Assembly (NCBI GenBank): GCA_005765155.1
Contig: VCCP01000001.1
Coordinates: 7,192,001 to 7,256,000 of the forward strand
Length of the DNA: 64,000 nucleotides
From: Zelopaecilomyces penicillatus
Taxonomy: Eukaryota > Ascomycota > Sordariomycetes > Hypocreales > Pseudodiploosporaceae
Reading direction: 5' to 3'
The notes under the pieces were generated by a model. That model searched no databases, was not told the DNA's origin, and saw only the letters and a list, made by a program, of their open reading frames with translations. A program made the position numbers and the translations under genes. Positions 56,783 to 64,000 of this stretch are shown one piece after another; within the stretch, counting starts at the first letter, position 1, and each line of letters opens with the position of its first letter.

Positions 56783-57212
56783 TATAATGTTTAATGAATT
56801 CCTAAAAGATAAACCTAATATAAAGGGTTTATATTAGTAGATAAGTCAAAGTATTCTAAGTAATAGATCTATTATATTAATAATAGATATAGAGTATTAT
56901 AATCAGGGATTAAGTATTAGTATAGTAAGCGATAGTGAATAATATAATAAAGTTAAAAGTATATTAATAACTATCTAAGCTATATCTAAAGAATGAAAAT
57001 TAAGGGTATATATATATATTATAGATCACTTGAATCACTTATTATATAAGTGGTAATCCAGATGATTTAAGTTATTGGCTTACCTAGCTTACTATTATTC
57101 TTATAGTAATCCTACTAATCTATTATAATTGATCCCCTTTCCTCTATAGTATATACCTTCCTTAAGGTTATATAATCAGCCTATTATATAACTATATTAT
57201 TAGGTTATAATA
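56783..57212 (-). repeat. LTR of element B
   Basis: 430 bp, same decayed LTR as in element A. Confidence 0.75.
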
Positions 57213-57332
57213 TAATATCTCCCTCCTAACAGTCTTATCCTTAAGGCCTATTGATTATTCCTTTATAAAAATATAATCCTAGTTATAATTATAGGTATAA
57301 TTTCTTTCTTTTTTCTTTATATTTCTAATATA

Positions 57333-57950
57333 ATACCTTAAGGTATTTTAAAATATTATACTAATTAGAAGACTAATTAATATAAGAGTCTTATAATTCT
57401 TATTAAGGGTATTAGTAATATTATTATACCTTATTCCTTTTATTCCTAATATTACTTAATATATTATATAATTAAAGCAACTTCTTATTACTTAGAATAT
57501 ATTTATTATAATTATTCTTATAATAGCTTAAGGATAATTATATCCTTAGATAGGTTTTTCTATTTTATTTTATTTTCCAGAAGGTAATTAATCTATCTAA
57601 TTATAAAGATTCTATTAGAAAAGAATTATATTAAGTAAGAGGAGAAGAAGATAAAGAAATAGCTTTAGGCAGTATAAGAGGTAGTATCTACTATAATACT
57701 ATAATTAAGTCATTTATATTATTAGTATCAATCTATAGTATTATAAGATTATAAGATAATAAAGCAGGGTTTATAGTTATTAGATGATTTGGATATAGCT
57801 AAGTGAATAGAGTTAGATATAATGATTAAGATCCAGTTATTAAGGGGTTTTAATATAATTAATTAGAACTTGATTTTCTAGGATAGCTCCTTGCCCTTTA
57901 ATGGTATTATTATATTAGGGTTTAATAATAGTTTAGATAATTAGGGGGCT
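57333..57950 (+). pseudogene. Decayed antisense gene in element B
   Basis: Plus-strand remnant aligning with the antisense genes of TE1 and element A from the ATACCTTAAGG start region to the sequence beside the chromodomain. Stop-filled. Confidence 0.55.
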
Positions 57951-57986
57951 TCTATAAGTTCTCCTTGGGTCTAAACCCTTTCTATT

Positions 57987-58871
57987 ATTATTATTAATCT
58001 TACACTGTACTAGCCTATATATATTCTAGGCTAGACCCTATATAGGGTAAGCAGTCCCTCTCTATTTAATAGATAGGGGGGAAAAACAGATGAAAACCCC
58101 TATCCTCTTTTTAACTATGTTATGCTCTCTCTGCGTTATCGCAGCGTTGGTCTTTGCCTCCTGTACATAACGGATCTCACCTCCGTATCTGGTGGCTGAC
58201 GGGGAATCGGCGTGTTAGATGCGATGCCTATGCGTCTGCTATATCGGAGCCATAAGGCTGGGGGTTAGTAGGACCGGCCTATATGGCCGGGTTAGTATTT
58301 GTGTTATAACTGTTTGTAGCAGCTATATCGCTTCGTCCTCCCGTTTCTGATGTTTTTGGGTGGTCGGATGGGTACGGGATTCGCCTGGCTTCTGCCGGCT
58401 TCTGTGGAATTCCGTCCCTGGGCTCGTTGTGGTAGTTGTTGGTGATGTCGCTGCTGCCTCGAGGCGTTGTCGTGATAGCTTCAACTCCCAACACTGTTGG
58501 CAGCTGCCGGTGATCTGCGCAATTCTGCCGCAGCTTGGCCTCACCGCCCTCACTATATAAACCTCGTTCCTTCCCTTCTTCTTCCTTCCTTCCTTCCTTC
58601 CTTCCTCAAGCCGCTCTGACAGGTAGGTCCTTCCTTCCTTTCTTCCCTGCCCCCCCCCCCCCCCCCCCCTAGTCTGGCGACAGGTTGCGCCCTCGCTGCG
58701 CCTGCGTGTCTAACTCTTGTGGTACGCAAAACCAGTATTGTTGCCAGTAAGTCGTCCTTGTGGACTTATGTGACTCGGAGGAGGACTCGGACTGAGGTCG
58801 CTGCTACCCCGCTGAGGCGGGCATATAGTCGTTTGTAGATACCCCTAAATTGAAGCGCCGCGGCGCCCCTG
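57987..58871 (-). other. LINE 3' UTR with microsatellites
   Basis: Non-coding 3' part of the LINE. Contains a TTCC microsatellite (58582-58605, plus strand) and a run of 20 C (58650-58669), i.e. AAGG and G-runs in the element RNA. The short ORFs in it overlap on both strands without motifs. Confidence 0.6.
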
Positions 58872-61800
58872 CTATCTCGCTGCTGTTGTGTCGTCTTCGG
58901 CGTCCTGTATTCGTAGCGCCAGGTTGTATTCCTGTAGCCTTTCCAGCCTCATTATCCATCGTGTGATTTCCTTTGCTGTGGATGGCGCAGCGAGTGCGCT
59001 GATCCAGTCAGTCCTGCTCTGGAGTGGTGTGATCTTCTGTCTGAGGCTCCGGTGGAGTTGTTCTGGGACATCCCGGCACCATAGGGCTAGGTGTTCTGCT
59101 GTCTCCCTCCCCCCGTCGGCGCAGCTACATAGCGGCGTGGGGCATGTAGGGACCATACGGTGATGGAGGAACGCTTTTAGCCCGATCCTTTCGGTTCTGA
59201 TCTGAATGAGCAGCGAGCTCTCTGCTTTAGTGAGGCTATCATACTTCCTTAGTGTCTTCCAGCTTAGGGCTATGGGCTGCGTTGCTGCGGCGCAGCTAGT
59301 TCGCGACTTCTTCGCTAGCCATCGTTCCCTCCACCAGTGTAGAAGGGCCTCTGTGGGGGTTCTCTCTCCCAGCCAATGATGGCTGAGTAGTATGTTGGTC
59401 TCGAGTAATAGCTTCTCTCCTTGGGGATTGGGCTGTCGGGGGCGTCGAGATCGCATCGATAGCGCTACGGTATCGCGTATTTGCTTAAAGAATCCCACGT
59501 GGGCCTGTAGGCGGGCGAGGCCTCTGGTCTTTTGTTGTGTGAGATATAGGTCTAAGGGTGGTATATATGCTTCGGATTCGAGGATGTATACTGGGGTAGC
59601 CCTATACGCTCCGGTAACGCTGCGTAGGCACAGGGTTTGTGCAGCGTATGCTGATTTAATTCCCTTCGAGGTTGGTGGTTTATCGATCTTATGGAAGGTT
59701 GTCGCTCCATATGCGATAACGCTGCGAATTACCGTCGTGTATATGATCCGGGCCGTGCGGAGAGGGGGTCCCCACGTCCTCGCGGCGAGCTTTGTGAGTG
59801 CTAGGTTCTGTGATGTGAGTTTACCCTGAATCCTTGCCCAATGTTTGAAGAAGGTGAGTTTCCTGTCGAGCTCGATGCCAAGCATCCGCGCATGCTCTGC
59901 GGGGGTTACCGTAGCGTTATCGAGAAGGAGACCCTGCGTTGGCGCTGCGTGCGCTTTTGTAAAGTAGATCAGCTCGAACTTATCCGGTGCGAATTCTAGC
60001 CCGCTGGCTCTGGACCAGGCCTTGCATATCCTCCAGGCCTTCTTTAACCGTAGGTATATACTATTTGCATCAGGGCCGCTGCTAAGTAGATTCGTATCAT
60101 CTGCGAATCCTATTATATTCAGGCCCTGTATCTCGGCCAAGGCCCGGTATAGGGTAGCGATATAGATAATAAAGAGGATTGGGGATAAAGGGGACCCTTG
60201 TGGGACCCCGGCCAGGATTTCATAAGGGTCGGTTAGGGTGCCATCTAGACGTAGCCTCGCTGTCCTCCCATCGAGGTAGCTGCGCAGCCAGTTAACCATC
60301 CATTCTGGAAACCCTTCATCTTGTAGGGTTAGGAGCAGTCGATGGTGGGGGACTGTGTCAAATGCGCCTTTGATATCGAGCTGTAGTAGAGCTGCGTTGC
60401 CGCCGCTACCCCAGGCTGCTTGCACCCCTTCGATAACAGCTGAAACTGCAGTCTCGGTGCTTCTGCCTGCCCGGTTTCCCATCTGGCCCTTTGGTAGAAG
60501 GCCTATCTGTTCCGCTGCGCTGGAGATGCGCCTGCTGAGGATCGCTTCGATAACCTTCCCTACTGTGGCTAGTAGGGATATAGGCCGCCAGCCTCCGGTA
60601 GTCTGGTAGGCTGTTGGTTTTTTCCCTGGTTTCTTAAGGACCACTACTACCGCGCGGCGAAAACGCTGCGGGAAGTATTGCGATTCAAGGCTCCTGGTCG
60701 CTAGGTGCGCTATCGCTGCGTAGAGCGGTTGGCCGCAGGCCTTGAGGAATCCCATCGGGATACCATCTTCGCCAGGGGCTTTCCATGCTCCTACGCTGCG
60801 GAGTACCTGCTCGACCTCATCTGGGTCGACAGCCTGTTTGATTTGGATTCTACCGTATCCGGCTGTTTTAAGCCTCCCTTCTGTATGCAACGGGGGGGGG
60901 AAGAACTTCGCTGCTAGGACTGCAGCCTTCTCTGTGGCTGTGATCGCCTCTGTGTTATCGCTGCGTATAAGCGGTGGTAGCGTAGGTGGCTCCGGGGCTA
61001 TATGACTCTTAAGCCTAGCCCATCTCTCTAGATCCCAGATACCCTTCTCCCTCAGCGAGGTCGAGGCTAGGAGCTTGCGCCAGCTCTCCCTCTTTGCTGT
61101 ACGAAGGACCTTGGTATAGTGTTTCTCGCAGGTCTGGAGCTCCCTCAGATTAACTTGCGACCTCAGAGCGCGGTAGCGGCGACCTGCTGCTCGGAGTTCG
61201 TGGATCGCTTCCCGGGTGGTCTCATTCCACCATGGTGTGGGTATTTCCTTGGCCTTGCTGTTCCTTTGTGGGGTCGTTTGGTCTGCGATGCTATGTAGCT
61301 GCGTTATTAATGCGTCTGCTTCCTGATCGATATCCGTATATTCTTCTTGGCCATTAAAGGCTAGCTTGGCCGTTTCTCGGACTTTGACCTCATCCATCTT
61401 TCCCCAGACCCATCCCTTGGTTATTGTTGCTTGGGGGTGAGTTCTCGCCGCTGTCTCGGTCCGCACTACCTGCGGGAAATGATCCGATCCTGTTATATCT
61501 GTATCTGTGCCTAGATAATCACATATCAGGTCTGAGCTGTACCAGGCTAGGTCTAATGTGCTAGGTCTCCTGTTGCCTCTGGCCCATGTTATTGTACCAT
61601 GGGGAGTGGCGAGGGAGAGGCGCCAGCGCTGCGCTAAGTCAAGGATGATCTGGGCTCCTGGTTGTCTTCTATAGTGAGCGTCCCACATAGGGTGGTGCAT
61701 ATTGAGATCTCCTACGAGGATGTGTCGTCCTCGCAGCTGGGGTATCTCGGTGAGGGGTGTGGTCCATTGTCTCCCGTTATAGGGTTCTGAGTATATAGAC

Positions 61801-62093
61801 CACACTGTGAGGGCATTCTCTCCTTGCCCAAGTGTGATGCAGGCCCAGTCCCTGCCCGCTCGCCACGACCACGACGCGAGGTCGTGTCTTTTATGTATGA
61901 ATATAGCAGCGCGGCCGCAGCCCCATATCATATAGTACTTGCCTTTGCCTGCTGCGAAGGGTGCTTTAGTCCATGGGCTTATGGATGGCTCTTGTATTGC
62001 GATGATGTCGTGCTCGCTGCGCGATCTCATCGGTATCTCAGCTCTCTCTGAGCCCCCGCCTCTAATATTCCAGTAAAGTATGGATAATATCAT
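58872..62093 (-). CDS. LINE ORF2: AP-like endonuclease and reverse transcriptase
   Basis: 1073 residues without interruption. The endonuclease (1-210) shows W-N-I-R-G (8-12), I-Q-E-P (33-36), G-D-L-N (128-131) and S-D-H-F (203-206), the catalytic set of EEP nucleases that nick the target. Reverse transcriptase (about 480-740) has W-R-P-I-S, L-D-I-K-G-A-F-D (572-579), G-V-P-Q-G-S-P-L-S-P (629-638) and F-A-D-D (663-666). Near 985-1010 a C-x4-C-x-C ... H-x4-C cluster forms the usual C-terminal finger. I see no RNase H domain, which many Tad/I elements have. Start ATG 62093 overlaps the ORF1 stop as ATGA. Confidence 0.92.
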   Translation of the reverse strand: MILSILYWNIRGGGSERAEIPMRSRSEHDIIAIQEPSISPWTKAPFAAGKGKYYMIWGCGRAAIFIHKRHDLASWSWRAGRDWACITLGQGENALTVWSIYSEPYNGRQWTTPLTEIPQLRGRHILVGDLNMHHPMWDAHYRRQPGAQIILDLAQRWRLSLATPHGTITWARGNRRPSTLDLAWYSSDLICDYLGTDTDITGSDHFPQVVRTETAARTHPQATITKGWVWGKMDEVKVRETAKLAFNGQEEYTDIDQEADALITQLHSIADQTTPQRNSKAKEIPTPWWNETTREAIHELRAAGRRYRALRSQVNLRELQTCEKHYTKVLRTAKRESWRKLLASTSLREKGIWDLERWARLKSHIAPEPPTLPPLIRSDNTEAITATEKAAVLAAKFFPPPLHTEGRLKTAGYGRIQIKQAVDPDEVEQVLRSVGAWKAPGEDGIPMGFLKACGQPLYAAIAHLATRSLESQYFPQRFRRAVVVVLKKPGKKPTAYQTTGGWRPISLLATVGKVIEAILSRRISSAAEQIGLLPKGQMGNRAGRSTETAVSAVIEGVQAAWGSGGNAALLQLDIKGAFDTVPHHRLLLTLQDEGFPEWMVNWLRSYLDGRTARLRLDGTLTDPYEILAGVPQGSPLSPILFIIYIATLYRALAEIQGLNIIGFADDTNLLSSGPDANSIYLRLKKAWRICKAWSRASGLEFAPDKFELIYFTKAHAAPTQGLLLDNATVTPAEHARMLGIELDRKLTFFKHWARIQGKLTSQNLALTKLAARTWGPPLRTARIIYTTVIRSVIAYGATTFHKIDKPPTSKGIKSAYAAQTLCLRSVTGAYRATPVYILESEAYIPPLDLYLTQQKTRGLARLQAHVGFFKQIRDTVALSMRSRRPRQPNPQGEKLLLETNILLSHHWLGERTPTEALLHWWRERWLAKKSRTSCAAATQPIALSWKTLRKYDSLTKAESSLLIQIRTERIGLKAFLHHRMVPTCPTPLCSCADGGRETAEHLALWCRDVPEQLHRSLRQKITPLQSRTDWISALAAPSTAKEITRWIMRLERLQEYNLALRIQDAEDDTTAAR

Positions 62094-63493
62094 GAGGTGG
62101 GGTTAGGTATGCTGCCTCCCTGCGTCATCGCTGGTACTGTTTGACTGTTGACGAACGCTGTTATTGTGTTCTGGCCTATTATGCTTTTCCTTTTACGGGG
62201 GCGGCCAACTGGGTTCTTGGTGGGTTCGGTGTTGATATCACAGGTGGGTAGCTGCGTATCCGCCGCTTCTTCTGCATTATAGCGCGTTAAATCGAACTGG
62301 AGGGGCCTACATTTATAGGCCTCCCTTGACCTGTTGATCTCAGCTTGCTTCTTAGGGCATATGTTCGCAAAAGCCCCGTGTTGACCGCCGCAGGCTGCGC
62401 AGCTCTGTAGCTGCTTATTCTCTCGAGTATGGCATTTATCAAATCCCTCTGGGTGGGTGCTTATGCCTTTGCCGCAGAACCTGCATATCGCTTCCGCAGC
62501 GTTGCAGGTGCGGGCCTTATGCCCGAACTTAAGGCATTTAAAGCACCTTGTTGGTCTGATCGCTCCGTCATAAGGTTCGCATTCATAAAAGCCTCCTTCG
62601 AAGAAAAGGCCCTCTTTGACTAGCTTATCCGCGCTCTCTGGGGTAGTGGCTTCGATAAGGAGCATCGCCCTCGTTGCGATCACGTTTTGGGGTAGCCTAG
62701 TGTGTATACGGGAAACAGGTTTGGCTGGGTTCCGTCGGAGGATATCTGTTTTTATTTCGTCCTCGCTCTGTGTCCGCAGCGAGATCGCTGGGATTCCTTT
62801 AGCTAATACTGGGTAGGTTCTCATGGAAATAGACGCATCTGGTCCGAACACTGGAAGCCAGATCGCTTTATTAGTGGTCCACCAATCTGTGGGCGCTGAG
62901 AACGTCACCGCGATGTCGCCGCTTGGTAGTCGTCTGGTCGCTACAGCGTCCCTGCGTCCTGTTGCCGCTGCGAGGGCGCTGAGATTGTCTCTTGCTGACC
63001 TGTTGGTGATATCATCCCTTGCGGTTGGTTTGATGATCAGTTCGCGGGCATGTCTTCTTGGTATGACTTTCGCTGCGGGGGCGCTGGGCTCTCTAGGCGC
63101 TCCTCTGGCTATTGCTGCCCAAGTAGGCTGGTTCGCTTTGGTTGTGATGCCGAGTTCTTTTAAGGTCTCCGTAATGACCTTCTTGATCTCGGTATCGGTG
63201 GTATGGGGTTGGCGCCGCGAAACCGCGGCGCTGTCGGCGAGTTCCTGAAGTCGACAAGCAAGCTGAACCGCTCTTGCGAGCGTTTCCCCGTCAGCCAACA
63301 GATATCGAAGTTCTCTTTCGATCTCCAGTTTTTCCTGCTCCTCGCTTAGCTTGCGACTCGGCGTCGCAGCTCCCTCAGGTCTTGTTGGTACTGACGTGCT
63401 GGGGGCCGCGGGCATCGCGACCTCCAACGCGTCGACGTACACAACGTCCATTGCGTCCCCAACAGCGCCCCCTCCTGGGCCGCTATGCGACAT
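62090..63493 (-). CDS. LINE ORF1: Gag-like RNA-binding protein with three zinc knuckles
   Basis: 467 residues from ATG 63493 to TGA 62092-62090. A helical Glu/Leu-rich region lies at about 48-90, and a basic RRM-like region at about 150-310. Then come three cysteine knuckles: C-F-K-C-L-K-F-G-H-K-A-R-T-C (317-330), a C-R-F-C ... H ... C unit (337-354), and C-A-A-C-G-G-Q-H ... C (365-379). It binds element RNA to form the ribonucleoprotein. The last four bases (ATGA) contain both its stop and the start of ORF2, suggesting that ORF2 is made by termination-reinitiation. Confidence 0.9.
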   Translation of the reverse strand: MSHSGPGGGAVGDAMDVVYVDALEVAMPAAPSTSVPTRPEGAATPSRKLSEEQEKLEIERELRYLLADGETLARAVQLACRLQELADSAAVSRRQPHTTDTEIKKVITETLKELGITTKANQPTWAAIARGAPREPSAPAAKVIPRRHARELIIKPTARDDITNRSARDNLSALAAATGRRDAVATRRLPSGDIAVTFSAPTDWWTTNKAIWLPVFGPDASISMRTYPVLAKGIPAISLRTQSEDEIKTDILRRNPAKPVSRIHTRLPQNVIATRAMLLIEATTPESADKLVKEGLFFEGGFYECEPYDGAIRPTRCFKCLKFGHKARTCNAAEAICRFCGKGISTHPEGFDKCHTRENKQLQSCAACGGQHGAFANICPKKQAEINRSREAYKCRPLQFDLTRYNAEEAADTQLPTCDINTEPTKNPVGRPRKRKSIIGQNTITAFVNSQTVPAMTQGGSIPNPTS

Positions 63494-63628
63494 CGCAGCT
63501 AGGGGTACTTAACCCCGAGGAATTCAGTCCTTGTATTAGTATGCGTTTTAGAGGCAGCGTCGCAGAGTGCGAGGCGTACGAGTCCAAAAGCTCTTTTAGC
63601 TTTATATTTTCTCTAAACCCTTTCTATT

Positions 63629-64000
63629 TAATCAGGTATTCTTTTTTATTATTATTTAGCCTATAATCTATAATTGTTTTGACTTCCTATTCCTCTTTTA
63701 TTATATATATTATAATATCTATATATTCTTTTATATTATCTAATACTTGATTTAATAAAGAGATATAAAATATAAAGTATAATTATATATTCTTTAATAA
63801 TAAAAGTTTATAATTGGTTTTGGAAATAACTTTCTTAACCTTAAATAGTTTAAGTTTCTTAAAATCTAATTTATTACTTGATTATATTATTATAATATTT
63901 AAGGAAGTTTTACCTAGTATATAGTATAAAAGATATATTATATCTCTCTCTTTAAAGATTAATCCTTTTAATCTTTATTAATCTATATAATGTTTTATTC
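63629..64000 (-). mobile_element. Element B, continuation to window end
   Basis: AT-rich reverse of the Gypsy 3' pol region, aligning with element A near 40.98-41.33 kb. No coding frame. Confidence 0.6.

Larger units (their letters stand above)
57970..63628 (-). mobile_element. LINE (non-LTR retrotransposon), intact, with 17-bp target duplication
   Basis: Element 57987-63611 between direct copies of TCTAAACCCTTTCTATT (57970-57986 and 63612-63628). On the minus strand: 118-bp 5' UTR, ORF1, ORF2, about 885 bp 3' UTR, and a TAA-type microsatellite tail (reverse of ATTATTATTAAT). GC-rich and free of nonsense changes, in sharp contrast to the AT-rich element B around it, so it is probably the latest or least RIP-exposed insertion here. 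Layout is I/Tad-like. Confidence 0.93.
56783..64000 (-). mobile_element. Element B: old Ty3/Gypsy, minus strand, split by the LINE and running off the window
   Basis: LTR 56783-57212, then the reversed 3' domain up to 57986, then (after the LINE) integrase/RT-region remnants from 63629 to the window end. It resembles element A base for base apart from independent decay. Its 5' end lies outside the window. Confidence 0.7.

Overview
This is nuclear DNA of a filamentous ascomycete (Pezizomycotina; the order cannot be fixed from the sequence). The evidence is short GT-AG introns of about 50-145 bp, fungal-type multidomain NRPS sequence, small secreted cysteine-rich proteins, LysM and WSC domains, chromodomain Ty3/Gypsy retrotransposons, a Tad/I-like LINE, and AT-rich decay with TGG/CAG/CGA to stop changes of the kind left by repeat-induced point mutation (RIP).

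Left third (1-16.6 kb, balanced base composition). It begins with a partial unknown ORF, then a small nucleotidyltransferase-fold gene with at least one intron, then an 8-kb NRPS pseudogene. The NRPS reads A(truncated)-T-E-C-A-T-C and is broken by loss of its 5' part, a one-base frameshift near 4.97 kb and an in-frame TGA at 7678. Next come an intact five-exon DHA2-type MFS transporter on the minus strand and an intact intronless ATP-grasp enzyme. This looks like a decayed secondary-metabolite locus whose transporter and ATP-grasp gene still have open frames.

Middle (16.6-22.5 kb). A gene-poor stretch holds two small secreted cysteine-rich protein genes and, beside them, a LysM-WSC secreted-protein pseudogene. 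Its 264-codon frame is kept from ATG to stop apart from five nonsense codons.

Right two-thirds (22.5-64 kb). This is a Russian-doll transposon nest. A very old, AT-rich minus-strand Gypsy (element 0) is split by two younger plus-strand Gypsy elements (TE1, TSD GTTAG; TE2, TSD CTAAG) and by a second old minus-strand Gypsy (element A). Element A is itself split by a third young plus-strand Gypsy of another family (TE3, TSD CTATC). Then come a possible Copia-type LTR and a third old minus-strand Gypsy (element B), which is split by an intact LINE (17-bp TSD). TE1 and TE2 share a nearly identical gag-pol core but differ in U3, 5' gag and 3' end. They keep a gag/pol -1 frameshift signal (A AAA AAC plus an 11-bp hairpin). 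They also carry on the opposite strand, between pol and the 3' LTR, a two-exon gene with a Zn2Cys6-spaced cysteine cluster and a coiled coil; remnants of it are visible in all three old copies. All 38 differences I find between the paired LTRs of the three young elements are G/A on the element sense strand; none is C/T.

The antisense gene, the frameshift cassette and the one-strand mutation pattern are the observations most worth following. All alignments and splice calls here were made by eye.
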